A program made the translations under genes and the position numbers. This document shows, piece after piece, positions 8,111 through 17,436 of a DNA stretch of 64,000 nucleotides (positions are counted from its first letter, which is position 1; each line of letters begins with the position of its first letter). The DNA is taken from positions 1 to 64,000 of the forward strand of contig CANQQV010000008.1 of assembly GCA_947626095.1 (NCBI GenBank), read 5' to 3'. Source of the DNA: an uncultured Bacilli bacterium. Its GTDB lineage: Bacteria; Bacillota_I; Bacilli_A; RF39; UBA660. The notes below the pieces were generated by a model that ran no database searches, was not told where the DNA came from, and saw nothing but the letters and a program-made list of their open reading frames with translations.

Positions 8111-9220
8111 TTATTTTTCTTTTTGAAATGATATAGATTCAATAAATGAATCGTAGTAAGCTGAACATGTGCCATCACCATCTAAGTTGGCGTATCTTAT
8201 ATCGTAATAGGTTCCTTTATATATCATCGCAATATATTTAAACCTTGTATTAGTTGAAAAACCACCAGTTCCAGAAGGGTTTTCTTGAAGTTTTATAACA
8301 TTTAATTCTTGCCATGTATTACCATCTATTTTTAGTTCTTCAGTTGATGTTGTATAGCCATCAATTGTTTCATAAGATTGTCTAACTTCGTCAAAATACT
8401 TATCAACAAAGCCATCAACATCATTTGTTGTTCCGTAAGTAATACTAATTGTACAATTTTCACCTTTGGTATAATAACGACTAAAGTTATCGTCTTTTTT
8501 TAGGATAAATTCATCATTAATGGAATATACGATTCCACCAAATTCAATTATGGCATCTTTTTTAGGCTTAAAATAACTAAAATAAACAAAAAGCATTACA
8601 GCAACAAATAGAACAAAGGAAACTAAGTTAAAAATAAATGTCAAACTTAAATTAAACTTAATTTTTTTATTAGTATCTTTTAAATTGTCGCCCCAATTAA
8701 TTTGCGAATTATTTGGTTGAGGGTTGGGTTTAAATGGTTTTTGTTGAACTGGATTATTTGGAATAGGATTATTTTGAGCTGGAGCCGGTTTAGCAAATTG
8801 ATTATTATTCAGTAGATTCGGAGCTGTATTAATTCCTTTCCCCTTTTCATTTTTATTCGGTACGGGTGGTTGTTGATTACTCAGGGCATTTAATTCATCT
8901 TTACTTTTAAAGCGTGAATCATCCGAAAAAATTTTTTCCAGAGCAGTTCTTTCATCATAGCGTTGAGAATTTAGACTATTGAATTGGTCTTTAAACATAT
9001 TAGCTGTTCCACTACTTTGAAATGTTTGAAAATTATCTTGATTAATGCCACCTACATTATTAAAAACGTTGTCTTGACTTTTAGTAACAGTCGCTCCTAT
9101 TTGACTATCAAAAGTTTCACCAAAATTTAAAGGAGAATTATTAGTTAATACAGTACCACACATATAACAGGTTTTTTTAGAATCATCTAAAACTGTTCCA
9201 CATTTTGGGCACTTTTTCAT
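8111..9220 (-). CDS. Zinc-ribbon, Asn/Pro-rich, single-TM envelope protein
   Basis: 369 aa in a three-part layout. An N-terminal zinc ribbon has C4/C7 and C18/C21 (CPKC, CYMC). A disordered Asn/Gln/Pro-rich segment (about 25-185) leads to one TM helix (about 190-215). An extracellular domain of about 150 aa follows, with CTISITYG near 285 and a final CSAYYDSF. The ribbon would be cytoplasmic. The next gene upstream (9225-10196) encodes a paralogue of the same layout only 4 nt away, and the tail resembles that of the 2839-4557 protein. Function unknown; I infer a membrane sensor or scaffold. RBS AGGAGTGA. Confidence 0.85.
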   Translation of the reverse strand: MKKCPKCGTVLDDSKKTCYMCGTVLTNNSPLNFGETFDSQIGATVTKSQDNVFNNVGGINQDNFQTFQSSGTANMFKDQFNSLNSQRYDERTALEKIFSDDSRFKSKDELNALSNQQPPVPNKNEKGKGINTAPNLLNNNQFAKPAPAQNNPIPNNPVQQKPFKPNPQPNNSQINWGDNLKDTNKKIKFNLSLTFIFNLVSFVLFVAVMLFVYFSYFKPKKDAIIEFGGIVYSINDEFILKKDDNFSRYYTKGENCTISITYGTTNDVDGFVDKYFDEVRQSYETIDGYTTSTEELKIDGNTWQELNVIKLQENPSGTGGFSTNTRFKYIAMIYKGTYYDIRYANLDGDGTCSAYYDSFIESISFQKEK

Positions 9221-9224
9221 TTAA

Positions 9225-10196
9225 TCACTCCTGTTCATCAATGAATTTCAAGGATTTGGCAAAGTTATCTAGTGAAGCATTACAAACAGAATCATTACTA
9301 TTATTAACTAGTTCTATGTCATAATAGTAACCTTTATGAGTAGATGTTAAGTATTTATATTTTAGTATAGTAGGATCTTGTTCAACACTTGGCTTATAGA
9401 AGATATTTAAATAATACCATGGAGTATCGTTGATTGTCATACTACTATCTGAAGCAGTAAATATTTTTAGTTCATCAACAACATTAGTATTTGAATCACG
9501 TTCAGGATCTAGAGAAGTTTTTTTAGTTTGAAAAAACTCTTTAACATGATCTCCTTCAGTACTTGAGCCATAAGTTATAGAAATAGAACAAGCACTTCCC
9601 TTTTCACCACTTTTATTATAAATAAGAGTGCTGTTGGAGTTACCAGCTACTTGTTGTAAACTTGAATCTACTTCAAAATATAAGTTAAGTAAAATAGGTT
9701 TTTCTTCAACTGGTTTTAATTTATGTTGATAGTATTTATAACCAATAAAGCCTAAAAGAGCAAATAAAGCTAAAACTGAGACTATTTTAATAATAGTTTT
9801 GTTTTCAGAAAAGAAGTCAAAAATATCTTTATCTTCTTTCTTAATATTGGTTTTATAATCCATATCTTTGTAACTATTGAATTTATTTTCATAATCTGCT
9901 TGGCGTTGAGACATGCTTTGGTTAGCGTTACCACTACTAAAGACACTACCAGTACTAAAACTAGGATTAGCATTAGGGTTGCCACTAAATGTGTCATTAG
10001 AACTGAATGAGTTCATATTATTAAATGAATTATTAGAGCCAAAGCCACCAGTTTGATTAAATGTGTTGTTATTAAAATTGTTAAATCCTAAATTTTGGTT
10101 ATTATTATTATTATTATTATTATTTATAGCTGCACCACACATTGTACAAACTGTTTTATTATCGTCAAGAAAGGCACCACAATTTGGACATCTCAT
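9225..10196 (-). CDS. Zinc-ribbon, poly-Asn, single-TM envelope protein
   Basis: Paralogue of the adjacent downstream gene (4-nt gap). The zinc ribbon is C3/C6 and C17/C20 (CPNC, CTMC), followed immediately by a nine-residue Asn run, a Phe/Asn/Ser/Gly-rich disordered segment to about 120, a TM helix (about 135-156), and an extracellular domain with CSISITYG and a final CNASLDNF. The shared CxISITYG motif marks the pair as one domain family that I cannot name. RBS AGAAGGTGATA precedes the ATG. The poly-Asn run is coded by an ATT/AAT triplet tract that could vary in length. Confidence 0.85.
   Translation of the reverse strand: MRCPNCGAFLDDNKTVCTMCGAAINNNNNNNNNQNLGFNNFNNNTFNQTGGFGSNNSFNNMNSFSSNDTFSGNPNANPSFSTGSVFSSGNANQSMSQRQADYENKFNSYKDMDYKTNIKKEDKDIFDFFSENKTIIKIVSVLALFALLGFIGYKYYQHKLKPVEEKPILLNLYFEVDSSLQQVAGNSNSTLIYNKSGEKGSACSISITYGSSTEGDHVKEFFQTKKTSLDPERDSNTNVVDELKIFTASDSSMTINDTPWYYLNIFYKPSVEQDPTILKYKYLTSTHKGYYYDIELVNNSNDSVCNASLDNFAKSLKFIDEQE
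10101..10124. repeat. ATT/AAT triplet microsatellite
   Basis: Eight consecutive ATT triplets on the plus strand (AAT on the coding strand) encode the poly-Asn run of the 9225-10196 protein. Unit length three keeps the frame, so slippage would change linker length only. Confidence 0.9.
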
Positions 10197-10208
10197 TTAT
10201 ATCACCTT

Positions 10209-10421
10209 CTATATTGTTATTTCTTTCTTTTGTTCTTTATATGCAATTATTCTTCTAACTTGTTCAAGCAAATGACGATTGGTTGTAGTAGCAACAATTT
10301 CTTTTAGATAGTCCTCAGCTTGCGCAAACAATCTATTAAATTCTTCGCTATAATCAAATGAAGTTAAAGTATCTAAATAACCGATCATTAATTCTTTTCG
10401 AAAATTAACATTATTTTGCAA
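10209..10421 (-). CDS. Small hypothetical protein
   Basis: 70-aa helical protein of unknown family. A TTG start at 10421 is favoured because AGAAAGGA lies nine bases upstream; a downstream ATG (10388) is the alternative. It overlaps the end of the 10411-10731 gene, so translation is probably coupled, and it ends 13 nt before the zinc-ribbon gene at 10196. The whole block 10731-8111 therefore looks like one operon. Confidence 0.55.
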   Translation of the reverse strand: MQNNVNFRKELMIGYLDTLTSFDYSEEFNRLFAQAEDYLKEIVATTTNRHLLEQVRRIIAYKEQKKEITI

Positions 10422-10731
10422 TTTTACCAATCCTTTCTAGATTAAATTCACCTAAAACTAAGTTTACTAATTCTAACAATAATTCACAGGCAATGTTAGT
10501 TTTACTAACTTTAATTTCCTGTTTATTTATAATGGCATATATAAGTTTATTTAAAAATATATAAGGATCATTTTCAAGGAGGATGGATATACGATATTCA
10601 ATTGGTTCGATAGTAATAAGTTTACTTTTATTAAGCTCGATATTAGCTAAATTAAAACTTGATTCAATAATATCCATATTTTCTTTAATTCTTTTTATAA
10701 TCTCTTTGATAAACTCTTCTTTAAACTTCAC
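10411..10731 (-). CDS. Small hypothetical protein, first gene of the zinc-ribbon operon
   Basis: 106-aa helical, Ile/Leu/Lys/Glu-rich protein with no recognisable family, signal or TM segment. It begins with GTG at 10731, preceded by GGGGTGG. It overlaps the next small gene and heads the apparent four-gene operon with the two zinc-ribbon membrane proteins, which suggests a shared, unknown role. Confidence 0.6.
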   Translation of the reverse strand: MKFKEEFIKEIIKRIKENMDIIESSFNLANIELNKSKLITIEPIEYRISILLENDPYIFLNKLIYAIINKQEIKVSKTNIACELLLELVNLVLGEFNLERIGKIAK

Positions 10732-10787
10732 GAACTACCACCCCATAGTATTGAATCCCTACTATATAAAATTATAGCACATAAAAA

Positions 10788-10804
10788 AGAAGATATCATC
10801 TTCT
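10788..10804 (-). terminator. Terminator after the 103-aa membrane protein
   Basis: AGAAGAT / ATCTTCT stem followed by six T on the minus strand; it separates the 12176-10809 pair from the next operon. Confidence 0.75.
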
Positions 10805-10808
10805 TTTT

Positions 10809-11120
10809 TTATTTTTCATTTATTTCATCAAAATATTTGACTATAACATAAATAACTAATAAAACAATACAAGCAATAAATAGGCTTTCGTGTTGGAAAA
10901 AATCACTCATTGCTATACCTAAGCAACAGATAAGTGAACCTAGGATAATACGTTCAGCATAAGCAATTATAACGCCAAATAGACCTTTTTTATCTTTGAC
11001 AAGTTCTAAGTGATAGTCAAAATGAGTTTTTTTACTAACATGGGATAGTAAATAATTAAAATATACTAAAACTGGTAAAAAAGTTATACATAATCCTAAA
11101 ATTGTAATAATAGCTTCCAT
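10809..11120 (-). CDS. Small multi-pass membrane protein
   Basis: 103 aa with three hydrophobic helices (about 4-25, 57-72, 78-95) separated by a Lys/His-rich loop (about 28-48). No family recognised. It starts 1 nt after the end of the upstream gene at 11121 (RBS TAGGAGG), so the two are coupled. Confidence 0.7.
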   Translation of the reverse strand: MEAIITILGLCITFLPVLVYFNYLLSHVSKKTHFDYHLELVKDKKGLFGVIIAYAERIILGSLICCLGIAMSDFFQHESLFIACIVLLVIYVIVKYFDEINEK

Positions 11121-12176
11121 TTAATTACCTCCTATTAGACGATTGACATAATTACATCCTTCATTTTCATAACCTATTTTGGTGAATTCAGGGGTTTTAA
11201 AACCACCAGTATTAAAGTCATACTTTATTTGGAATTCATAGTATGTAACATTAGTTCCTTTACTATCTTTATTACACATTTTATCGTCATAACCAACTAA
11301 TAAAGTAAAATCACGTGATGCTCGATTATAAGTAACATAGATACTATTACTAGTTGATAAAGTTACACCATTAACAACAATGGGAAACATTTTATCTAAA
11401 TCATAGATAATACCATTACTACTTATTGCTTTAAATTTATAAGCAAATAAATTATTATCATCTGTTTTACCAGGTTCTATTACAGCTAAAGTTTTACCGA
11501 AAGGATAAAACGTAGGCAGATTATCATAATTTTTAATATTTTTTTTGTATAGAGCTGTATCAGCTGAGCCATTTATCGTAATATCGAAAGTATTATCATC
11601 TAGTTTTTCAAAGCCAAAGAATAAATCGGAAGATAGGTTCTTTATTTTAGCTGATATTTTATAATAATTGCCTTCAAATTCGGTTTCATTTAAAATAAGA
11701 CTATAATTATCTAAGTCAATATCTCTAATTGATTTAGATATATTATTATTAGTACTTATAGTATTAAGAGCAGGATTTCTAGAATACTCATGATCTTTAT
11801 AAGTTAATTTATAGTTGGTTTTAGTTTCATTTTCATAAAAAGATAAATTTTCAGTTTTACCCTCATCTAAAGGATAAGTTCCCATACAAGAGCTTTTAAA
11901 GCTATAAAAGTCATCATTAATAACTAAGATATAATAGTTGATAGAGCTAACGTTACAGCCGTTAAAGATAAATTTAGAACCATTAAGTTCTTCTTTATAT
12001 TCGTAAATACCATTATAATTATCATTGATAGCATTGTCATTCTTAAAGCCATCAATTATATTCTGAATAGGATTTTTACCACCTTTAACGAAGTAAAAAG
12101 CTAATACTGACAAGCCAATAAGTAATACAATAATAATGATACCCATAACTATTTTTAAGGTTTTATGTTTGTTCAT
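11121..12176 (-). CDS. N-terminally anchored extracellular protein, unknown
   Basis: 351 aa with a short cytoplasmic Lys-rich tip, one TM or signal anchor (about 8-30), and about 315 residues of beta-rich, Asn/Asp-rich extracellular domain containing at least four cysteines (NGCNVSS, SSCMGT, DKMCNK, EGCNYV). No lipobox is visible. Family unknown. The layout (short inside, large outside, disulphide-capable) matches the other envelope proteins of this region. RBS AGGGAG. Cotranscribed with the 103-aa membrane protein downstream. Confidence 0.75.
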   Translation of the reverse strand: MNKHKTLKIVMGIIIIVLLIGLSVLAFYFVKGGKNPIQNIIDGFKNDNAINDNYNGIYEYKEELNGSKFIFNGCNVSSINYYILVINDDFYSFKSSCMGTYPLDEGKTENLSFYENETKTNYKLTYKDHEYSRNPALNTISTNNNISKSIRDIDLDNYSLILNETEFEGNYYKISAKIKNLSSDLFFGFEKLDDNTFDITINGSADTALYKKNIKNYDNLPTFYPFGKTLAVIEPGKTDDNNLFAYKFKAISSNGIIYDLDKMFPIVVNGVTLSTSNSIYVTYNRASRDFTLLVGYDDKMCNKDSKGTNVTYYEFQIKYDFNTGGFKTPEFTKIGYENEGCNYVNRLIGGN

Positions 12177-12238
12177 AGTATACGCTCCCTATTCTTTAGA
12201 TAATTATAACACATAAATAAAGTTTATTTTAAAAAAAA

Positions 12239-12255
12239 AGAATGCTAAGCATTCT
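12239..12255 (-). terminator. Terminator after the coiled-coil gene pair
   Basis: AGAATGCT / AGCATTCT hairpin followed by nine T on the minus strand. Confidence 0.85.
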
Positions 12256-13360
12256 ATTTTTTATAATTATTATCTAAACCTGTATATACAAGTGAAAAAG
12301 TATCTTCTTCATCTTCATTAAAGCTTGTACTACCAATATAATTATCTCTGCTAGTTATTAATTCACTTACTATGCTCTTTTGTTTATTAAATAATTGAGC
12401 GACAGTATTATTGGCATTACTTATTTTATAGTTAGCTCTATTTACAATAGTTTGATCATAATAAATAATAAACTCGATTAACTTTTCTTTAAATAATTCA
12501 CTAGGTAATATTTCTAGAGATGGTAATTTAGCAAAGTCAATAAATGATTTATATAATTCTTCTTTATCAATATTAGCTAGTTCTTCAGGACTTGGTTCTT
12601 TTAAGCCTAAATCTTCTTCATCTAAGTTAACACCTATTTTAGCATATAGACGATGAGACATATAAGCTCCACGACGAATAGTCATATTATCTAAAAATTC
12701 ATAAAATAATTGTCTTAAAACTTCACAATATTTTTTTACTTCATCAGTATAGTCTTGATATGCTTTGTCAAGATTAGGAAGACTTGTCTGATTATGTTCA
12801 GCTAGACCAGCTTTTAACTTTTTCATTTTAGAGGCTTTTAATGCTCGTACAATAAAGCCACTTCTTTGAATGTCGCTGATGGCATCGGTGTATTTAGCAC
12901 GGCCCATGCCATCAATTGTTCTTGTGTGAATAAAATTATCTTTACGATTTTCAACATGAGAAAAGGCAATACTAGCTCTAATATAAGGAGCATTAATTAA
13001 TACTCTATTTAACGTTTCAATTCTTTTTTGAGCAGAATTCTTAAGGTCAATAGAAATTTTTCGGGCTTGGTAAATACCATTAATTTCACCAGTTAAATCA
13101 TTTAAACTATCTAGTGTAACACCTATTTTTTCAGCATTACGAGCTTTAGCATAATCAAGATATCTTTGATAATACTTTAAATCTTCACCTGTTATAAAAT
13201 GTTTAAAAATAAGTTCAAGCATTTCTTGACGTTCAAAATGAGTACCGCTTAAATTATTCTGTTTGATTATTTCTTTTAATTCACTATCATTTTTTTGATT
13301 TAGTTCTTCTAAAAATGATAAGGTCTTTTTTACACTATTTATCATTTTTTCATCTATCAT
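12254..13360 (-). CDS. Hypothetical helical protein, partner of the 13362-14747 gene
   Basis: 368-aa, mostly alpha-helical, highly charged protein without signal peptide or TM helix. Family unknown. It follows the 461-aa gene with a 1-nt gap, so the two form a two-gene operon closed by a strong terminator. Both proteins look like long helical scaffolds and may form a complex; that is inference from coupling only. Confidence 0.7.
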   Translation of the reverse strand: MIDEKMINSVKKTLSFLEELNQKNDSELKEIIKQNNLSGTHFERQEMLELIFKHFITGEDLKYYQRYLDYAKARNAEKIGVTLDSLNDLTGEINGIYQARKISIDLKNSAQKRIETLNRVLINAPYIRASIAFSHVENRKDNFIHTRTIDGMGRAKYTDAISDIQRSGFIVRALKASKMKKLKAGLAEHNQTSLPNLDKAYQDYTDEVKKYCEVLRQLFYEFLDNMTIRRGAYMSHRLYAKIGVNLDEEDLGLKEPSPEELANIDKEELYKSFIDFAKLPSLEILPSELFKEKLIEFIIYYDQTIVNRANYKISNANNTVAQLFNKQKSIVSELITSRDNYIGSTSFNEDEEDTFSLVYTGLDNNYKK

Positions 13361-13361
13361 A

Positions 13362-14747
13362 TTAATTACCTGCTTTCATATTTAATTTTGGTCCATCTAA
13401 TAATTCTCTAGTTATGTTACTTGTAATATAAATTTTTATATCTTCATATATTCTATTTATTTCTACTTCAGTAAAACCTAAGTCTAACAATGGTTTATCT
13501 ATGGTATTAAGGCTATTATCGTTTTCATCATAATATTTTCTAATTGAAGTATATCTTTTGACATTACTAACCTGTTCTTTTAAATTATCGGTTGTATTAT
13601 TTAAAGAATCTTTAGCTTGTTGCATTTGTTTAGTTAATTCTTCAATTTCTTGTTTTAAATAGTTTATAGCATCTAATATTAATTTCTGTTTAAATTCATG
13701 AGGATTAACGTAAGGACGATTGTTATAGTAATGAGCAAAATAAAGATTAAATGTATTAGTTAGATTAAATTCTTCATTTTGATTAAATTGTTCTAAGAAT
13801 TTTTTAAAGATAGGATAATTCATATAATATGTAAATATTGTTAGTAATTCTTCTTTATTGCTTTTGCTTTTACGTTTAAATAAAGGTTTGTTTTGACGTT
13901 CTTGTTCAAGACTATCACCTATTATCTCGCCAATTAAAGAAGTAAGTAATAAAGATATCTCGACTACTTCTTGATGAATATCAGAAATTCTTGTATTTTT
14001 ATCGGCCATATCACCAATGATAGTTTGAACTTTATCGACTTCACTTTCAGGATCAGTAGTTGTAAATTCTTTTTCACATTCTTCTTTAATGAATCTTTGT
14101 TTATACCATTTATATATGTTTAAATCAATATCATAGAATTTACTTACTAAAGTCATGAATTCTTGGTATGAACAGTTTTCTAAAGTTTTAAAGTAACTAT
14201 CTCTTTCTTTTATATTAGCTTGTAATCTATCGTTTATTTGATGATATTTTAAGCTAGCATAATAATTAGGACCTAAAGCTGTTTTTAAACGATTAATTTC
14301 AGTTTCATCTTCTTTAATTAATGGATTGTAATAGTTTTCTACAATTACACGAAACATATCTTTACGTCTTTTTTCATCAATATTGTCTAAGATATAGAAT
14401 CTTCTTATGGTATCCCCTATTTGATTTAAAATATCTAGTTTCTTTTCAAATTGGTCTTTAATTACATAATTACTTAATTCATTGGTATTAGTTAAGTCAG
14501 CGTAGAATTTAATATAAGCTATTTCATCTTCAGTTAACATATATTTTGGATTAATCGATTTATCGTAAGTAATAAATGATAAACGTCTAGCACGACGATA
14601 TTCTTGTTCACTTACTAAGCCATTAGCATAATCATAGTTTAATAGTGATTGACAATTATGATATTTTTCATATAAATGAAATAAATTGTTTTTTACTTCG
14701 TTAATAGTATCCTGATATTCTTTAAAGATTCCCATTTCTATTGCCAT
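13362..14747 (-). CDS. Hypothetical coiled-coil protein
   Basis: 461-aa helical protein, family unknown. Residues about 370-410 (KQEIEELTKQMQQAKDSL region) form a clear coiled coil. There are no TM or export signals, so it is likely cytoplasmic. RBS GAGGGGG lies eight bases before the ATG. It is first in the operon with the 368-aa helical protein. Confidence 0.7.
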   Translation of the reverse strand: MAIEMGIFKEYQDTINEVKNNLFHLYEKYHNCQSLLNYDYANGLVSEQEYRRARRLSFITYDKSINPKYMLTEDEIAYIKFYADLTNTNELSNYVIKDQFEKKLDILNQIGDTIRRFYILDNIDEKRRKDMFRVIVENYYNPLIKEDETEINRLKTALGPNYYASLKYHQINDRLQANIKERDSYFKTLENCSYQEFMTLVSKFYDIDLNIYKWYKQRFIKEECEKEFTTTDPESEVDKVQTIIGDMADKNTRISDIHQEVVEISLLLTSLIGEIIGDSLEQERQNKPLFKRKSKSNKEELLTIFTYYMNYPIFKKFLEQFNQNEEFNLTNTFNLYFAHYYNNRPYVNPHEFKQKLILDAINYLKQEIEELTKQMQQAKDSLNNTTDNLKEQVSNVKRYTSIRKYYDENDNSLNTIDKPLLDLGFTEVEINRIYEDIKIYITSNITRELLDGPKLNMKAGN

Positions 14748-14808
14748 ACAAAAGCCCCCTCTTTAATGGCGTTTATTCTATCACAACTTTAAAATAATAG
14801 CAAATAAA

Positions 14809-14825
14809 AAGACCATTTTGGTCTT
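14809..14825 (-). terminator. Terminator after the GH25 lysozyme
   Basis: AAGACCA / TGGTCTT hairpin with a T-run on the minus strand. Confidence 0.75.
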
Positions 14826-16281
14826 AACTACTTGAATGATATATATTATCGTTTAAAATATCATAAAATTCAAGGTCTTCGATATAGTATTCTTTTTCAT
14901 CAATTAATACTTTAACATATTCATCATTAGTACCAACAATGGTTATTTCATCATCAATATTTAGCATTTTATACTCATTTTCCCATAAGAAGTCATATGG
15001 TTTATAAAGTACTTGAACTGGTTTAGTAACTTTAACGGTTAAATTAACCTCAGTAAATGGGACTTCAGCTAGTTGCATAGCAAAACAATTTGGATCGTTT
15101 ATATAATAAGTATTATTTTCATATAATATTTTAACCCACTCTTTACCAAGACCAATTACTTTTATTTTAGTATCTTTGTTTAAAGTACCAGCTTTATTAG
15201 GAATGGTTGTATAGGGGCTAATTCTTAGATAAGAATCTTTAGTTAGAATAGTATCCATATCGATTGCTTTAAATTCGATTTCTTCAAGATCACCTGGTTT
15301 ATAAACGCCATTAACAATACTTCTTTTAGTAGCATCATTAGTGACACTAAAATATGAAACGTTCATATCAACTCGACCTTTTATACCTGGTACACTACCA
15401 CTACTGGTATATTGCCACATATAATAACGGCCTTTATAAGTAGCTTCATCGTTGTATTGAGCAAGCCAGATACGATAATTATTAAATTTAGCAGTGTCAA
15501 AGTATTGATTAAATGCACGAGCATAGGAATAAATCATAGGTGTATAACCTTTACTTTTAACATAATCACTAAAAGCAATGGCATTATTAGTTAATGTGCT
15601 ATAACTAACACCTTTTAAGCGATATTTATCAAAAATTTCAGTATCAATAGCTACAGGGTATGAAATATCATAATCTTTAATCAAATTAATTACCCATTTG
15701 GCTTCTTCAATAGCTTCAGTTTTATTTTTAGCCATAGAAAAGAAGTAAACACCAACATTTATATTATTAGCAATAGCACCTTTAATATTATTTAAAAAGT
15801 ATGAATCCAAAGTTATTTTACCAGAATCCATTCCTCTAAAGCCACATCTAATCATAGCAAAGTTAATACCTGAGGCTTTTACTTTTTTCCAATCGATTGT
15901 ACCTTGCCAAGTTGAAACATCAATACCTAAACTAGTTTCATTGGTTTCATATTTAGCAACGGCTTTTTTGGCAGTTGTCTTTTTAGCTGTTCCTTTTACT
16001 TGATTATTCTTTTTTATTTCTAAAGAAGGATCTTCTTTCATAACTTCTGGTTCAGTTAAAATGATATTTTTGGCTTCTGATGATAAATCGACATAAAAAG
16101 ATGGTCCAGGAGCAGAAGACAAAAAGTCACTTATTTTTCGATCAACTGTATTATTGAATTTTTTATTTTCTTCTGAATCTTTTAGAGCATAGCTACGATT
16201 ATTTATTGAAGCAAAAGAAAGTATTAACATTATTAATACTAAACAGATAATAATTGATTTTAAAACATTCTTTTGTTTCAT
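14824..16281 (-). CDS. Secreted GH25 muramidase (lysozyme) with C-terminal SH3-like domains
   Basis: Hydrolyses the MurNAc-GlcNAc bond of peptidoglycan outside the cell. An N-terminal signal/anchor (about 7-27) leads to a Lys/Ala/Thr linker (about 90-112). The GH25 barrel (about 115-310) opens with GIDVSTWQG (D121) and carries the acidic AIDTE motif (D213, E215) and the typical IWLAQYN and MWQYTSSG strands. Two SH3-like segments of about 70 residues fill the C-terminus. RBS AGGAG precedes the ATG. It may act in wall remodelling; its neighbour is a SpoIVB-like protease. Confidence 0.9.
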   Translation of the reverse strand: MKQKNVLKSIIICLVLIMLILSFASINNRSYALKDSEENKKFNNTVDRKISDFLSSAPGPSFYVDLSSEAKNIILTEPEVMKEDPSLEIKKNNQVKGTAKKTTAKKAVAKYETNETSLGIDVSTWQGTIDWKKVKASGINFAMIRCGFRGMDSGKITLDSYFLNNIKGAIANNINVGVYFFSMAKNKTEAIEEAKWVINLIKDYDISYPVAIDTEIFDKYRLKGVSYSTLTNNAIAFSDYVKSKGYTPMIYSYARAFNQYFDTAKFNNYRIWLAQYNDEATYKGRYYMWQYTSSGSVPGIKGRVDMNVSYFSVTNDATKRSIVNGVYKPGDLEEIEFKAIDMDTILTKDSYLRISPYTTIPNKAGTLNKDTKIKVIGLGKEWVKILYENNTYYINDPNCFAMQLAEVPFTEVNLTVKVTKPVQVLYKPYDFLWENEYKMLNIDDEITIVGTNDEYVKVLIDEKEYYIEDLEFYDILNDNIYHSSS

Positions 16282-16373
16282 ATACTAATACTAACTCCTA
16301 TTTTAAATATAGCAGAGTTAAATATTTACTGCAATGAAACTGGATTAATTAATTTTTACTTAACGTCAAAAAA

Positions 16374-16393
16374 AAGACTTATAAAAGTCTTTA
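16374..16393 (-). terminator. Terminator after the SpoIVB-like gene
   Basis: AAAGACTT / AAGTCTTT hairpin with a T-run on the minus strand. Confidence 0.75.
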
Positions 16394-17359
16394 TTCGGTA
16401 ATATTGTCCCCTTCTTCTAACATTTTAATAATACTTATACCGTAGCCGTTAGTTACATCATCAACTAGAACTCTAGTAACAGCACCGATTATCATATCAT
16501 TTTGAACAATTGGGGAACCACTCATGCCTTGAACAATACCACCACTCATTTCGAGTAAAGTTTTATCTGTTACTTCAAAATAAATGTTTTTTTCATCATT
16601 ATTGCGATTGATTTCAAGAATTTCAATAGCATATGGTTTTGTCTCGTTATTTTCATTAGTGGTATAGATATACGCTTTTCCTAATGATACTTCATCTAAT
16701 GAAGCTACTTTGAGTTTTTGTTTATTTAAGTCTATCTCATTATATAAGCCAAAAATACCATAGTTACTATTTTTTTCAATTGTACCTAAAATTTGATTTT
16801 TATCAATATTAGCGTTTTTACTACCAGGATTTCCATTGGTACTTCTAGTAAAACTGGTTACTTTGGCAGCGTAAGTATAACCGGTTCTAATATCAATTCT
16901 TTGATTTGTTTCACTTAAGTTTAAACTATGACCTAAAACACCATATACTTTAGTAGCTGGATCAATATATGTTAAAGTACCAATACCAATAACATTGCCT
17001 TTAACATATAGTCCTGTTCGATAGGTGTCGTTAGATAAAACTAATTTTAAATTATCTTGATATGATTTATTGGCTCTTTCGTAGGTTATTAAGACTTTGT
17101 TCTTAACCATATATTTATCAATAAGTTTAACTAAATTTTCCGTTGATGTTACCTCTTCATTATTAACTTTGGTAATCTTATCACCGATTTCTAAAAAGGT
17201 ATTAATATTATGACCTTGTACTTTATAAAAACCGATAACCATAATACCTTTACTATTTACTTCGATACCTAAGGTTTCACCACCAGGGATTATATAGTCA
17301 CTATAGGCATAGACGATTAAAGGAAAAATTAAGATTATTAACCATAAGATTTTTTTCAT
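16391..17359 (-). CDS. spoIVB: SpoIVB-like S55 serine protease with PDZ domain
   Basis: 322-aa exported serine peptidase. A signal or anchor helix (4-20) is followed by a PDZ domain (about 25-108) and the S55 peptidase domain, with LGHSL (H143) and QGMSGSPI (278-283) carrying the expected catalytic His and Ser. The end VTNGYGISI matches the SpoIVB pattern. In spore formers SpoIVB signals from the forespore to activate pro-sigma-K processing. Here it sits beside a GH25 lysozyme, not near recN/spo0A. ATG at 17359 is chosen for RBS TTAGGTGATT; an upstream GTG overlaps that RBS. Whether it still serves sporulation is unknown. Confidence 0.85.
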   Translation of the reverse strand: MKKILWLIILIFPLIVYAYSDYIIPGGETLGIEVNSKGIMVIGFYKVQGHNINTFLEIGDKITKVNNEEVTSTENLVKLIDKYMVKNKVLITYERANKSYQDNLKLVLSNDTYRTGLYVKGNVIGIGTLTYIDPATKVYGVLGHSLNLSETNQRIDIRTGYTYAAKVTSFTRSTNGNPGSKNANIDKNQILGTIEKNSNYGIFGLYNEIDLNKQKLKVASLDEVSLGKAYIYTTNENNETKPYAIEILEINRNNDEKNIYFEVTDKTLLEMSGGIVQGMSGSPIVQNDMIIGAVTRVLVDDVTNGYGISIIKMLEEGDNITE

Positions 17360-17436
17360 TGGAATCACCTAATATTATTATTGGTAAGAATATAAAGAAT
17401 ATAAAACCAATTAATACCAAGAAAAAAAAGAAAAAT

